A stretch of DNA of 64,000 nt from Kalmusia sp. IMI 367209 (GCA_027946365.1 JAPEUQ010000001.1:62001-126000), one strand, 5' to 3'; counted from the first letter of the stretch, positions 46,921 through 59,197 are shown. The notes: generated by a model not told the origin, from the letters alone. Numbers and translations are program-made.

Positions 46921-47618
46921 TTGCTTTGATGTTCACACCAGCGAGCAAAGCGTCGTTAGGTTATATCTGAGGTATTATTTAATTGCAAAAAGCATCTCAT
47001 TTGAGAGTGATGAGAGACGGCCCTCTTCTGAAAGTACTCGCGTGCCAGTCGCCGGCCTTCGAATTGGTGGGGTCGCTGCCAACATCTTGGAAGCAAGGCT
47101 CTAGAAGAGGGCTGGGAGCGTATAAGTGGTGAGGCGAGTATGCCAGTGTAAGAATGGGTAAGAGCAAAGCGAGAAGATATTTGGGGCGAGAAAGTCGCTT
47201 CGCAATCCCTTCTATTGTGAATGGTCTCACAATACCATAGCCGATGATATCCCTCGGTGTGATATTGTCTAACTTGAGATTCTGTTTGTCCCAGTCCCTT
47301 ATACGGCATACACGTGTCAAGACAGGAAGAGAAAAATAAGTTGGGTGCGATGGGAGAATATCCAAAGGACTGCGCCACCCCATTGACAGAATCGAAACAG
47401 TAGATGTAAGAAGCCTAGCTGTCTGCAGAGGTGGGTAAAGTATGGGAGAAAACCCTACCCACTGCTGTCGAATCCAGCGCTCAAGTTCAACTATGTAAAC
47501 GTGAAAGGGTGTGAATTTATAACTTATAACTTATAACGACGCAAAAGACCGCCAACAAACAATCTTGGATATTGGGTATAGCGATGAAGTCATCGAAGGA
47601 AAGAAGACACTATGCTTG
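46921..47618. other. Intergenic with unassigned frames
   Basis: About 700 bp. Overlapping minus-strand frames (46956-47378, 46997-47383) have no recognised domain. Three TTATAAC units occur near 47517-47537, close to the phosphoserine phosphatase 3' end. Confidence 0.4.
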
Positions 47619-48764
47619 CTACCTTAGTAGCGCCTCCTGCTCTTCCTTCGTGATACCAAACAGATACAACACGTCCAGCATGCTCTTCGAATTAAGTCTT
47701 GCAGGCGCTTGCATCTGCACCTTGGGCTTCGCATGAAACGCGACACCTAAGCCTGCGACTCCCATCATGGGGAGATCATTCGCGCCGTCACCAATGCAGA
47801 CTACTTGATCTAATGAAATGCCTTCCTTCTCCGCGATCTCAAGGACGTGCTGCCTTTTCTTTTGCGCGTGCACAATCTCGCCCGTGAGTTCGCCCGTCAA
47901 CTCCTTCCCGTCCTCCGAGACAACGAGATGGTTCGCGAACGCGTAGTCGAGACCGAGTTTCTGTCCCATCCAGCCCGTCAGCGGCGTAAAGCCCCCGCTC
48001 AACACTGCAGTCTTGAACCCTAACCGCTTCAGCGCCCTGATTAGCTCTGGCACTCCCTCATTTAGCGTTATCCTCCCTTTGAGTGTCTCCCACACACTAC
48101 TCGGCACGCCCTTCAACAGCGCACAACGCCGCCTCAAACTAGCCTCGAAGTCCAGCTCGCCATTCATCGCCGCGGCCGTGATGGCAGACACCTGGTCTTC
48201 GACCCCAATCAGCGACGCAATCTCGTCAATGACTTCCTGCTGGATGAGTGTGCTGTCCATGTCGAAAACTGCTAGTCTCTTGTACCGCCGGTGAATCGTG
48301 TCTGCCTGCCACACCACCTCGACACCCCACTCGCGCTCAAACCTGCTCACACCCTCATGCCGCCTCAGCGTTTCTAGTCCTTTGCCCTCCGCGCCGATGG
48401 CTGGAAAACGCACTTCTACGACGCGACACAGCTTCTCCGCCTGCAGCCGTCGACTGCTTATGCTTTCCTCTTCCAGGCCCGGTATGATGCCGCGCAGCAT
48501 GACGAAGAAGTCGGTCAGGCAGCTCTGCGAAATGTACGAGCCGTAGAGGCGGTCAAGCGGGTTGGGACCGGGCGTTGGGGGCTCGAGCGGGTAGACGGAG
48601 AGATCATCGGTCGGAACAGAGCCATCTTTGAGGGATTCAAGGGAGGCGGGTGCGAGGGCATCGGTGGGCGAGTGCGGGGCGGCGTCGGGATGCGGGAAGA
48701 AGCTTGGTGTTTTGGCTTTGTAGAAGAGGGTTGCGATGATGTGTGTGGGATACGCTGAGGCCAT
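47619..48764 (-). CDS. SER2: Phosphoserine phosphatase
   Basis: Last step of serine synthesis: phosphoserine to serine and phosphate, cytosolic. Single exon, 381 residues. HAD motif I DMDST with D168 and D170; motif II in AVLSGGFTPL; motif III Lys near KKRQHVLEIAEKEGI; motif IV GDGANDLPMM. C-terminal AFHAKPKVQMQAPARLNSKSM is typical of SerB/Ser2. The N-terminal about 160 residues form the longer fungal extension (ACT-like position, weakly conserved). Shares a 486-bp divergent region with the next gene. Confidence 0.95.
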   Translation of the reverse strand: MASAYPTHIIATLFYKAKTPSFFPHPDAAPHSPTDALAPASLESLKDGSVPTDDLSVYPLEPPTPGPNPLDRLYGSYISQSCLTDFFVMLRGIIPGLEEESISSRRLQAEKLCRVVEVRFPAIGAEGKGLETLRRHEGVSRFEREWGVEVVWQADTIHRRYKRLAVFDMDSTLIQQEVIDEIASLIGVEDQVSAITAAAMNGELDFEASLRRRCALLKGVPSSVWETLKGRITLNEGVPELIRALKRLGFKTAVLSGGFTPLTGWMGQKLGLDYAFANHLVVSEDGKELTGELTGEIVHAQKKRQHVLEIAEKEGISLDQVVCIGDGANDLPMMGVAGLGVAFHAKPKVQMQAPARLNSKSMLDVLYLFGITKEEQEALLR

Positions 48765-49250
48765 GGCGGTGACGAGGCGAGGCCTACCAGTTGGTGAGGA
48801 AGGGCAGGGGTGGAATTGGAGAGAGTGTAAAGGCGCAATTGAATTCTAAAAAAGCTTCGGAGAGCGAAGAGGGGCAGGCTTGCAAGTGGGGGTCGGAGGA
48901 AGAGGGTCCACGAGGAAAACCCTGTAGATCGGCGACTAGCCCAAAATCGACCGTCGGAGAGCCTTATTCTGTGGGATCTCCGACGACCACTTTATACTGG
49001 GGTCTGCGTCGCTTTTGTGTCCTACGATCGACGTGTCTTTGGCGCTCTCCCGCGACCGATGAATCGAATAGATCGACTTCCCCGCGGACTGCGCGCGCCT
49101 TCCAATTGGCATACATTACGCCCTTTCACAAGCGAGCCTCGGCTGAGAAAACGCCCGCAACCATCATTTTGTTCTCCCATAGATGTGCAATTGCTTCCTT
49201 CGATTGAGACAACCTGAACGCATTTAATCGCCTCAATCCATCGAGATAAG
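48765..49250. other. Divergent promoter region
   Basis: 486 bp between the phosphoserine phosphatase (-) and the SDR (+); both promoters expected. Nothing else seen. Confidence 0.5.
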
Positions 49251-50354
49251 ATGGCCTCCGATCCTCAAAGCTTGAGCGCTGTCATTCGCCAGTCACCACC
49301 ATTGGACTTCTCCATTCCATACGACCCCGCTTGGGTCAAGGGTAAGACCATCTTGGTCACTGGAGGTTCAAGCGGCTTCGGCGCAGGTTTCGTACGGAAG
49401 TGGGCCATCAATGGAGCCACCGTCATCAATGGAGACATCAATGTAGAGAAGGGCGATGCCTTGGCACGTGAGCTTCAGAAAGAGACGGGCCGGAAAAGCG
49501 TCCATTTCGTGCACTGCGACGTGACCGATTGGCAGTCCCAGGTCAATCTCTTCAAAGAAGCTGTCAGACTGAGCCCACACGGCGGCATTGACACAGTCAT
49601 CGCTAACGCCGGCATCCAAGCGAAAGACAGACTCCAAGAGCCCGCAGATCTCAGTGCCGCAGAGCCCCGTGAGCCCAGCTTCAAGACCATGGACGTAAAT
49701 GTCACAGGTGTTCTGTATACGACACATTTGGCGTACTACTGGCTTCCGAAGAACCCTGGATCAAAGGCTTGTAGCATGGACTCGGTGCCGGAGAAGCAGA
49801 CGCGCGACAGACACCTTGTGCTGCTTGGGTCCATCGCGTCGCTCGCTCCAATTGCAGCTGCGCCATTATACGGAGCTTCCAAGCATGCTGTTTTGGGGCT
49901 GTTCCGCGCATTGCGGGCGACATCATTCACCCAGGGTATCCGCGTCAACATTGTCCTACCTTACTTCATCGATACGACCATTGTACCCCCTGTAGCAAAA
50001 CTCTTACTTGCCGGTGGTGGCATGGGCAAAGTGGAGGATGTCGTCGAGGCGGCCACACGATTTGTTGCAGACACGCGAATTCTAGGCCGTGGCATCGTCG
50101 TTGGACCCAAGATCACGGTCAAGCAAGATGAAAGTGGGGAGTGGCAGCTAGTGAGCAGGCATACGGAGGGTAGTACCGAGACGGCGCTGTGGGAGCCGTG
50201 TGCAGATGATTGGGAGGAAGTGGATGCCTTTGATCGGAGAGTAGTGAAGCTTCTTAACGCGGTCGAGGCAGCGCGCGGATGGGTAGGCTGGGCCACGGAT
50301 ATCGTGAAGCTGGTGCGCAATCTCGTGTTTGGACAAGGGCGGGGGAGGACTTGA
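49251..50354 (+). CDS. Short-chain dehydrogenase/reductase, 15-hydroxyprostaglandin-dehydrogenase-like
   Basis: NAD(P)-dependent oxidoreductase of unknown substrate. Single exon, 367 residues. Cofactor motif TGGSSGFGAGF (residues 37-47), adenine-ring CDVTD, structural NAG at about 119-121, Ser in GSIAS (194-198), catalytic Y207 and K211 in YGASKHA. The classical SDR core ends near residue 290; a longer C-terminal tail with FVADTRILGRGIVVGP and a hydrophobic final segment (WVGWATDIVKLVRNLVF) may associate with membranes. No signal peptide. Confidence 0.9.
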   Translation: MASDPQSLSAVIRQSPPLDFSIPYDPAWVKGKTILVTGGSSGFGAGFVRKWAINGATVINGDINVEKGDALARELQKETGRKSVHFVHCDVTDWQSQVNLFKEAVRLSPHGGIDTVIANAGIQAKDRLQEPADLSAAEPREPSFKTMDVNVTGVLYTTHLAYYWLPKNPGSKACSMDSVPEKQTRDRHLVLLGSIASLAPIAAAPLYGASKHAVLGLFRALRATSFTQGIRVNIVLPYFIDTTIVPPVAKLLLAGGGMGKVEDVVEAATRFVADTRILGRGIVVGPKITVKQDESGEWQLVSRHTEGSTETALWEPCADDWEEVDAFDRRVVKLLNAVEAARGWVGWATDIVKLVRNLVFGQGRGRT

Positions 50355-50769
50355 GCACCTATATGGAATCAAAATGTTGAAGAAACGTTTTTTGAAGTGA
50401 ACGTCCCGATTGGGGACGGCGAGGATGAAAGTGGATGGTTTGGCGAGGGCTTGTGACATCATGGCAACGCTCGGGCATATTCGCGGGAGTGCTAACGCGG
50501 GATTTGGCAAGGATCGAAGCCTGGAACAAACCGTTGCCGGCGCATGTGAGTGACGCCAGTTCCAGTTCTGTTGATGCCGCGCGACCAATGTCAATTTACA
50601 TCCGCCGCCTTCCACGCGCTCATTACCAAGTCACTCTCTACCGTGCATGTTTGCTTGTCGAAATGCGCTTCGTTTGCCTTGCATTCTGAGCGTCGTAGCG
50701 TCGTGTCTTTCCTGCATTGACTTTGTATTTTTGTAACTTGCATCGATTGCTTGCTAACACCAGCACACC
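50355..50769. other. Intergenic
   Basis: 415 bp with the SDR 3' end and the promoter of the glycosyltransferase. Nothing else seen. Confidence 0.5.
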
Positions 50770-53700
50770 ATGGCTGACGAATACCATGGACAATCGCCAC
50801 CGCTCCCCACTGCAATTCACCTCCGCGAACCGGATTTCCCGTCGCCTCAAAAGCGAAGTGCCGATCCACATCATGATATTGCCTCCGAGCCTTCCTCGAC
50901 CGACTTTGCCGAACCTCCGGCCGTGTCCGACAAGATGGACTCGGTCCTTGATGCTCATAGCGGAGCGCAGCGCGTACCCACGCCATCCGTGTCAGGAATA
51001 CAGTCGGAGGAGAATTCCGCACGACCGTCACTACAGAAGTCTGCGACCGAACGGCCTCAGCCCATCGCGAGGGGGTCGCACCTAGAACTGAAGCGCGCTG
51101 GCAGTGCCCAAGATATGCCACAGTTATATCGACCGCCGACCCTAGACTTTAATCCGTATGCGTCCGACTCTGACTCGAGTTCCTCCGACGAAGACGAACC
51201 ACACTCTACACAGCTCAGTGGCACGCGCACGAACAGTGGGAAGACATCGAGCTCGCGTCCGTTCTCGAAACTCAAGATAAGCAATGATCACTTCAAGACG
51301 AAGGGTAAGGTGTCAAAGCGAGACGGACGATTGAAGCTGTCAGTCAGCGAGACTTTGAACAGTGGATACTTTGCGAAAACGCTGGGAGCAGGGCTAAAGA
51401 AGCATTTTGCTGGTGCAGATGACTTGCAAAGCACGGGGACCTCTGTGGATGAGCCCATTTCGCACGTCAAGATCCCACCAGAAGACGATTGCATGGAAGA
51501 TCCCAAGAAGCGCGTACGTCTCAATATCGTCATCATTGTCATTGGTTCCCGCGGTGATATCCAGCCATTTTTGCGAATAGGAAAGATCTTGAAGGAAGAC
51601 TACGGGCACCGCGTGCGCATCGCTACACATCCAGCGTTCAAGCAATTCATCGAGGATGACTCTGGGCTGGAATTTTTCTCCATCGGTGGAGATCCATCGG
51701 AGCTTATGGCTTTCATGGTGAAGAATCCAGGTTTGATCCCAAATTTAGAGACGGTCAAGGAGGGGGAGATTGGACGACGGAGGGCGGCCATGTATGAGAT
51801 GTTTCAAGGCATGTGGCGGGCGTGTATTGACTCTACCGATGATGAGAACGATCATGCCAATCTCAAGATGAGTACGTATCGTGGCACTATACCCTGGCTT
51901 GGACTGCACTGATGAAAATTCAGTGGGCGATAGAACGCCCTTCATTTGTGATGCCATCATTGCCAATCCGCCCAGCTTCGCGCCTCCGCATATTGCGGAG
52001 CGATTGGGCGTCCCGCTACATATGATGTTCACGTAAGATTTTGGGCAACCATTAACTTGCTTTCGCTGACCTTTCCTAGCTTCCCCTATACCCCTACAAC
52101 CCAATTTCCGCACCCGCTAGCGAACATTCAGAATAGCAATGTAGATGCCAAGTACACCAACTTCATGAGCTACCCACTCGTCGAGATGATGACCTGGCAA
52201 GGACTAGGCGACTTGATCAATCGCTTTCGTTCGAAGACGCTGTTTTTAGATGAGGTTTCAACACTGTGGGCTCCAGGTCAGTTGTTTCGCTTGAAGGTAC
52301 CATATACATACATGGTAAGTTAAAATAGTTCGATGCGTTTCTAAAGCTAATATGAGAGTAGTGGTCACCAGGGCTTGTTCCAAAGCCCAAGGATTGGGGT
52401 CCGGAAATCGATATCGCAGGCTTTGTCTTCTTGGATTTAGCATCGTCCTTCAAGCCACCTGGTGATCTAACCAAATTCCTCGATTCCGGTGAACCTCCTG
52501 TGTATATTGGGTTTGGTTCTATTGTTGTCGATGATCCGGACGAGTTCACTAAACTCATCTTCAAAGCCGTTGAGCTGGCTGGTGTCCGTGCCCTAGTATC
52601 TAAAGGTTGGGGCGGCTTTGGCAGCAACTCGACGGCCCCGGACAACATCTTCATGCTAGAAAACACACCACACGATTGGTTGTTTCCCAAAGTCTCCGCG
52701 GTAGTCCATCATGGCGGTGCCGGCACCACAGCAATCGGTCTCAAGTGCGGGAAGCCGACTATGATCATACCTTTCTTTGGTGATCAACCATTCTGGGGTG
52801 CCATGGTATCCAAAGCAAAAGCGGGAGCGCACGACTGCATTCCGTACAAGAAGCTTACTGCTGAGCGGTTAGCAGAGGGGATCAAACAGTGTCTGACTGA
52901 CGAGGCCAAGCAGAATGTTCAGAAGATCGCGGATAGTATCGCGAAGGAGGGAGATGGCGCTTTGAATGCCGTTCGCTCATTTCATCAGAGCTTGCCCCTG
53001 AAGGAAGGTGGAGCTATGCGCTGTTCTTTCCTACCGAACCATGCCGCTGCTTGGCGTCTAAAGAACACATCGATACGACTGAGTCCCATAGCTGCTGAGC
53101 TTTTGGTTGAGTGGAGGAAGATTAAGTGGAACGAACTTCGCCTGTTGAGACAATACGAGTGGAACGACTTCGGTGGGCCTGGGGAACCGGTGACGGGCAT
53201 TTGGGGCGCACTTATAGATACTTTTTCCGACATTGCAACAGGCATGGGAGGAGTGCCCGTCAACATGGCGAAGAGTGTGGTGAAGAGGGAGACATACTAC
53301 GAGAAGAAATACAAGATCAAGAAGAAACAAAGGCAAAAGCAAAAGCAGCACAAGAAAGACGTCTTGGCACGCGCCAATAGTGAGCATGCCAAAGAAACTG
53401 GAAACGCTGCTTCCGCAACAACCGCACAAACTTTCAACGATGCAACTATCAACACGCAAAACAGACCCCGAGCATCTTCCCGCCAAGCATCCAAACTATC
53501 CAACCTCTCCGCACCCGAAGAGTTCGACGACCTCCTCGCCATCGAATTTGCTAAAGAAGCCGAGCACGGCCTCCGCAAATCCGCCAGCGCCATCCTCCGC
53601 CTTCCCCTCCGCGTCCACCTCGCCCTTGCGCAGGGCTTTCACAACGCGCCCCGCCTCTACGGCGACACCACTGTGCGCCGCATCCCACGCATCACAGGCA

Positions 53701-54500
53701 TTTACTCCGGGATTCGCGCAGGCCGCAACGAGTTCGTGTATGGCATCCGCGATGGTTTCTCGGGGCTATGGTCACAGCCTATTCGCGGCGCGAAGACGGG
53801 CGGTGTGATGGGTTGCATGCGAGGGTTCGGTATTGGTGTAGGGGGCTTCGTTATTAAGGATATCGCCGCTGTTGTGGGGCCGGGCGCGTTCTTCCTCAAG
53901 GGCTGTGACGAGGAGTATATGAAGAAGTATCAGCCTACGCATTTTATTCGGCGGGCGCGCATCATGCAGGGGAGGAAGGAGGTCGCTGCTCTTCACATCC
54001 CGTCGTCTGTCCCAAAGCACAAACCGTCTCAAGCGTCGGATGAATCGACATCTGACGAGGGCGGAAGAAATGCCATCGCGGCCAAGGCAAGGCGCGAGAA
54101 CGCGGATAAGTGGCAGGTGGAGAGAGATGTTAGCAGAAGCTGGAAAACGCTGCAACCGCAGATTAGGGAGGAGAAGAAGCGCATGCGCAGCGGGCTTAGG
54201 GCGGCGCTGCTGGGTCAGCCCAAGGGGAGCGAGGGCGTTCCTGTGCCGATGAAAGAGGAAAGACCTGGTACACCGGTCGCGAAGGACGATAATCTGGCTC
54301 CTAAAAAAGCGAGATCTGCACCGATTGATCAGCAAGTCATTGATGTCAATGCAAGCACGATCGAGAGGAGCGGAAGTGCGCCTGTAGCTGCGGAGCAGTG
54401 GAAGGAGAAGGGCGCGAGGAAGAAGAAGTGGAGGCTTGACACCCCGCTAGAGATGGAGAAGCGAGAAGTTAGGAATGAGGCACTGGCGAAGAGGGAATGA
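50770..54500 (+). CDS. UDP-glycosyltransferase, sterol 3-beta-glucosyltransferase-like (ATG26-related)
   Basis: Family GT1/GT28-type enzyme that likely moves glucose from UDP-glucose to a sterol or lipid. Exons 50770-51871, 51924-52032, 52080-52314 and 52362-54500 give 1194 residues. N-terminal about 250 residues are Ser/Pro-rich and disordered. The acceptor-binding GT28 domain starts at RLNIVIIVIGSRGDIQPFL and includes FICDAIIANPPSFAPPHIAE and FPYTPTTQFPHPLANIQ. The donor-binding domain includes YIGFGSIVVDDPDE and VVHHGGAGTTAIGLKCGKPT ... FFGDQPFWG. Unlike ATG26 proper, no PH or GRAM domain is visible ahead of the transferase. A long C-terminal extension carries basic coils (KKKQRQKQKQHKK) and a glycine-rich GVMGCMRGFGIGVGGFVIKD segment, as in a fungal subgroup of this family. 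Intact. Confidence 0.9.
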
Positions 54501-56159
54501 GGCAGTTTAAAGGAGTGAGAGAGCGTGATGTTTCGAGCGTGGATGATTGCATAGCGTGGTGTTGGCAAGTACATGATATGATACCCTAGTCTATTGAAGT
54601 CAATGTTCTTTTTTCTCAAACTTTAAATCAAGTAGTGTGAAGCTGAGATTGAAATTGTACGTTCGTGAAGATAGAGCATTGCTGTTACGTGATTCAATGC
54701 AATAGTATTTGAAAATTATGAAATCAGGCTAGAGAAATGCTATGAGAATCGCAGACGCCTAGTTGCGGTTCGTGTGCGGACATGTAAAATTAAATTAAAG
54801 AAACGCTATAGAGCCGACCCAAATTGACCGAGCTTGCCTGATGGAAGACGCTGTCTTGTTATTGTTTCAGTTTCGATTTTATTTTGTCGTCTTATCTAAG
54901 TTTATTCAAGCTTCAAAGCGACCGTAAGATAGCGGCTAGGCACTGCATTGTATGATACTACTAAAAAGGACCTTCCTCTGCTGTGTAGGTAGCGTAAATC
55001 TCACAACGATAGGTGATTTAATAGCAAGCCCGAATAAAGATCCTCAATTTAAGGCTGATTTTGTCTGCAGGAAATGTTATGACACTGCGGATAGGACGGC
55101 AAGACATATAGCATTAGCTATACAGGTAGTATTTTTGGTTTCTTCTGTGGACACCGATGATTGCCAGCGATTTTCTGAAAGTGTTGATCAGTCTATCGTA
55201 GATAGTGGAGAACTGAGAGGGTGGGTCTTGTCAATAGATTACCCGCTCTTGCATGCATGCACTTGTCCGATCGGACTTACAACCGCAAGCCTGTATCTGG
55301 TGTACAAGCTCCACATGATTGCCCACAGAGGCAAAACATCTTAAAATTTACCTAAACTTTCGAACGATAATTTCGAAGCCTCCTGAGTGATTCAGGCATC
55401 GTGCCCGAATGTGCTCAAGCGCCAGGCGGTACCATGCATTGTAGCCCTTATGTCGCACCAATGCTTCTCTTTCTTGGGGTAGTACGCCAAATAGAATCTT
55501 CCAGGTGCCTATGACTAACAGCTATATCGGTATACCATCAGCTCTAAAAGTGTAGAGTGAGCCGTTTGGTCACTATGCGACTAGGGGCGCGCGGTCTGAG
55601 CGCTTGTTTGGCTATAGATCATCAATTGGACCAACATCACCACGCCGTTGTAATCAGTACATCGCCTAATGGGGCACACCATCGCGAGAATAATGAACCG
55701 CTTTTTGCTAATTTTCGGTTCGCGATACCCACCAGTCAACACTGTCGACTCCAAAAATGATCACAGCCTTTGCTCATTCGGGTTTAGCGTATTGACGACC
55801 ATTCATACAAGCTTTTCCCCACAAGTGTCAGTCTGGACGACAAATCTTCGTTCGGGAACTCCGATCGCGTTCAAATTCAGAATAGACGGTTGCATTTGGT
55901 GAACTACCTAATGTGATTTTCCAGCTGCATCATGCAAGGGACGCCATGTCGAGCGACTAAGATATTGGAGCTCAATTTAGAAGACTGATACTGGCTGTCC
56001 TGTTAGGTCATCGGGAGCGCTACTATCTTCTATTGAGTATAAGAGAGCGAGTAGATGCAATGTTTCCCGATCAAGGCCTTCCTCTATTCAGGCCCGCTCA
56101 CTTCCTGTCATTCAAGCTCGTCACGGGTTCGCCGTATACTTTCATTCGCTCTTGTCATC
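54501..56159. other. Gene-free stretch
   Basis: 1.7 kb. The frame at 54952-55344 (130 codons, +) has no recognised domain or clear codon bias, and I do not call it. The end nearest 56160 is the peroxidase promoter. Confidence 0.45.
56038..56042 (+). promoter_or_regulatory. Possible TATA element
   Basis: TATAA (in GAGTATAAGAGAG) about 120 bp before the peroxidase ATG at 56160. Position and sequence only. Confidence 0.35.
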
Positions 56160-57073
56160 ATGTATATCCAAAGCGCTGCCTTCATCACTTTGTTAGCTAC
56201 TGCCGTCGCGCAACAAAGCAACTCGAAATCTAGCAGCTGCCCTTCCGCCTGGAAAGAAGTAGCTTTGGATCTTCAATCTATTTTCGAAGGCTGCAACGAC
56301 GCTGCTCGCGGAGCAATACGTGCTCCTTTCCACGACTGCGTTAACAACGGGTGTGACGGCTCCCTGATTTTAGGCAATGAGTGTTCGCGGGCCGAAAATG
56401 CGGGTCTCCAACCGACTTGCAGTTTGTTGGAATCCAAAGCAAAGCAATACAACGTCGGTGTCGCAGACATGATCGAATTTGCAGCGGCTACAGCGATCGC
56501 TATTTGCCCTCTAGGACCGAGGGTACGATCTCTCGTTGGGCGAAAAGACAGCAGTGTTCCAGCAGCCGAGGGAAGCGTGCCTGGCTCGAAAGATCCGATT
56601 CCTACAATTTTAGCAGCCTTCGCGGCGGTGGGGATGAGTCCTAGAGATGTCGTGGCACTCGTAGGATCGCATACGATAGGGAAACAGTTCTTCGATGATC
56701 CGAGTAAGCCAGGTGCTACGCTTGACACGACGCCGAGTCGCTGGGATGTCGCATTCTATCGAGAGACAAAACTTGGAACTGCACCATACAGCTTTTCGAG
56801 TGATCAACGCATGACAAATGATTCACAGGTAGGTTTTCCTCAATCTAGCAGCATCGATTGGAGCTAAAAGTGTATCAGACTGCTTCAACGTGGAACCTCT
56901 TTGCGCGTAGCCAAGGTGCATGGTCTGCAGCATTCACCAGTGCATGGGAGAGATTCACGGTTATCGGGAACGATGTCGATAGTCTTCAAGATTGCTCAAG
57001 TCTGCTTCCTGGAGGTGCAAGAAGGAGAGCGGAGGGTATGACAAAATCCTTTGGGGATCGTGCGTTTCACTAA
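56160..57073 (+). CDS. Class II-type fungal heme peroxidase, secreted
   Basis: Secreted heme peroxidase of the plant/fungal superfamily, oxidising phenolic or other donors with hydrogen peroxide. Exons 56160-56828 and 56879-57073 give 287 residues. Signal peptide MYIQSAAFITLLATAVA. Distal R54 and H58 in AIRAPFHDC with NNGCDGSL after it; proximal H171 in VALVGSHTIGK; cysteines near the N-terminus match disulfides of the family. At 287 residues it is shorter than white-rot lignin or manganese peroxidases, and no manganese-site or surface-Trp assignment is safe; it belongs with the ascomycete group of uncertain substrate. The start is the ATG next to the signal peptide rather than the in-frame 56055. 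Confidence 0.9.
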
Positions 57074-57599
57074 GGTCGGGATCATGTATGCAATTAAACC
57101 TCTCAAGCACGCTCATATTCGAGAAAGCTGCACTTGGAGACTGCTGCTACCAGAAACGACCGCTTTTCGGCCAACTTCATATTGTTGTGACATTACACCA
57201 TTGTTACAGGTTCTCTAATTGGCAATCTAGAGATAGGAGTAGTCAGAAGGCTATCGCTTTTCTGATTGAAAATATTTTGGATGATCATAGTTAAGGAGTA
57301 TGCTCGAATTGGATGGCCAAGAAACTGTTTTATTATCGTAGGCTTGGTGGTGAAGAATCAAAAAAGTAATATCCATGTTTTATAGAACAACTGTTCATAG
57401 AATGATTGTATTCTTCGCGTATGTTGTGTTATGCTCGAATGCCCTGCAGGCGTTACAAGTCTTGAAGATATAGTCCAATATTATGATACTAGTCCATTCA
57501 CTCATTGCCTGTAATGCACATGCTTGCACATACCTAGATCTTCCCCGTCGCTGACAGTCACGCTGACAATTACTACATGCAATCCTGATATGTTTCACC
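57074..57599. other. Intergenic, convergent 3' ends
   Basis: About 530 bp between the peroxidase and the F-box-like gene stops. Nothing else seen. Confidence 0.5.
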
Positions 57600-58448
57600 T
57601 TAGACCCACATCGTCTTCACCATGCGCTTGTGCCAAGCCACATAGTGACTACTCCTAACTTCCGGGTTGATCGTCCATTTGGCATCTGTTGACAGAGTCA
57701 TCTCATAGTTGGACCAGAAGCGCTCCAATTCCGAATTCACAACCTCGCCCTGCGCAACCTTGATACCGATGTTATCGAATACTACGTTCGAACCCGGATA
57801 GTCGTAGCAATCTTCATGGGTTGGCTGGAGGATCATTCCAATCAATTGACCGACATCACGATACGTGATAGTCAGGTTTTTTGTCGCAAAAGCGAGCGGG
57901 CCGGTGGAATCGATTGCATCTTCGAGGTCCTCAAGTTCCTCAGGTGCTTGTTCACGATATTCGATGAGCTCTAGGTCAACGTACTTTAGCAAAGGAATTT
58001 CCTTGATAGCCTCGCAGTAGTCCCTTAATTGCTCCCACCCTTCACGGTCGAGGCGTAGAGGGATTTCCACTTCTTGAAGAAATACAAATGCCCTTCGAGG
58101 TGGAAGGAGAAAGCGATAGCGAGCTGCTTCTGCGTACTTCCGGTTCCTCTGGCCGAATCGGATAGGGTTATTGCCATACCATATTTCAAGAGTGATGCTT
58201 TTGTGAATTTCTGAGCAGGCGAGGATGGGCATGGCAATTCTCTCAAATCGGCCTCCATTACCATAATCTTCAACATCAATGACAGGGTCGATGTAGTTGT
58301 AAAACGTGGAGTCTTCTTCTACGTCGTAGCTCATCACGAGGACTTTGGAGAGGATATCGACTTGGATCTCGATGGGGAGGTTGCGCCAGCTGCGCCGGAA
58401 AGCAGATCGAGACTTGCGGGTCTTAGGTTTGACGACCAAGGTTGACAT
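57600..58448 (-). CDS. F-box-like hypothetical protein
   Basis: Single exon, 282 residues. The N-terminus has a degenerate F-box-like segment (WRNLPIEIQVDILSKVLVMS) followed by CSEIHKSITLEIWYGNNPIRF, the usual layout of small fungal F-box proteins in which the next lines describe furniture such as strands facing a possible target. LYVDLELIEYR-type hydrophobic stretches occur further on (LLKYVDLELIEYREQAPEEL). No leucine-rich or WD repeats are evident. Presumed SCF adaptor by analogy only; function unknown. The frame is intact and ends HKRMVKTMWV. Confidence 0.65.
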   Translation of the reverse strand: MSTLVVKPKTRKSRSAFRRSWRNLPIEIQVDILSKVLVMSYDVEEDSTFYNYIDPVIDVEDYGNGGRFERIAMPILACSEIHKSITLEIWYGNNPIRFGQRNRKYAEAARYRFLLPPRRAFVFLQEVEIPLRLDREGWEQLRDYCEAIKEIPLLKYVDLELIEYREQAPEELEDLEDAIDSTGPLAFATKNLTITYRDVGQLIGMILQPTHEDCYDYPGSNVVFDNIGIKVAQGEVVNSELERFWSNYEMTLSTDAKWTINPEVRSSHYVAWHKRMVKTMWV

Positions 58449-59197
58449 GTCCAGATAATCTAATTATTAATTTGTGGTAGAAGGATCAATGAGTGGGGGT
58501 TGAAGAGCTTGGTATAATTGTGGATGCTGATGCAGGGAATTTATGGTTTTAATCTACTTATAGTATGTATCCTAGAGGCACATATAAGTGAAGTGAATGT
58601 GCACAACGACACTACTGGCTTCATAATGTGAAAGCTCGAGAATCACATGAGCAGAAGGGTTTCAAAGCGACCTCCCCCGGAAGGATCAGTTTTAAGGAGT
58701 TACCCGCGATGCATATGCGAGAAGATTTCTAGGTTGTTAGCCACGACACAGTCGACGTTGGTCCTAGACGACATGAGCGATAAGAGGTATTTTACTAAAC
58801 ATTGTTCCATCTTGAAGTAGTGGCATCAAGCTCCTCTTGGGTATCTTATCACTATATGTGCGCATGGGGAATTGGCTAAGCTTAATGGTACGAAATCAAG
58901 GGATTTGCTCATGATGCTTTTCCGAGATGATCATATGAGCTAGTCAACTAAACACAATCTGTCAGGACCTCTCATATTGAAAGAAGTCGTTCTAATGTCT
59001 GGTGGCCACATTGTTCTTATCTAGACTTGATATCTCGCTAGCAGAGCTCACTTCGTTATTGGACAAGGCATCAGAGATGACATCGAAGTGGCCTTGAATG
59101 GCCGAGCATGGGCATATCATTCTTTTGCGGGTGTATAGTAGAACACAGTGGCCAAACAGGACGCCTGGCTCTTTAGATGTAGACTCGCTCCCAGTGA
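58449..59197. other. Gene-free stretch between F-box-like genes
   Basis: About 750 bp. A minus-strand frame at 58992-59333 overlaps the end of the next gene in another phase and has no domain. Nothing supported. Confidence 0.45.

Noticed and set aside
54952..55344. 130-codon frame with several cysteines
   Set aside because: No signal peptide, domain or coding-like bias; isolated in a gene-free stretch.
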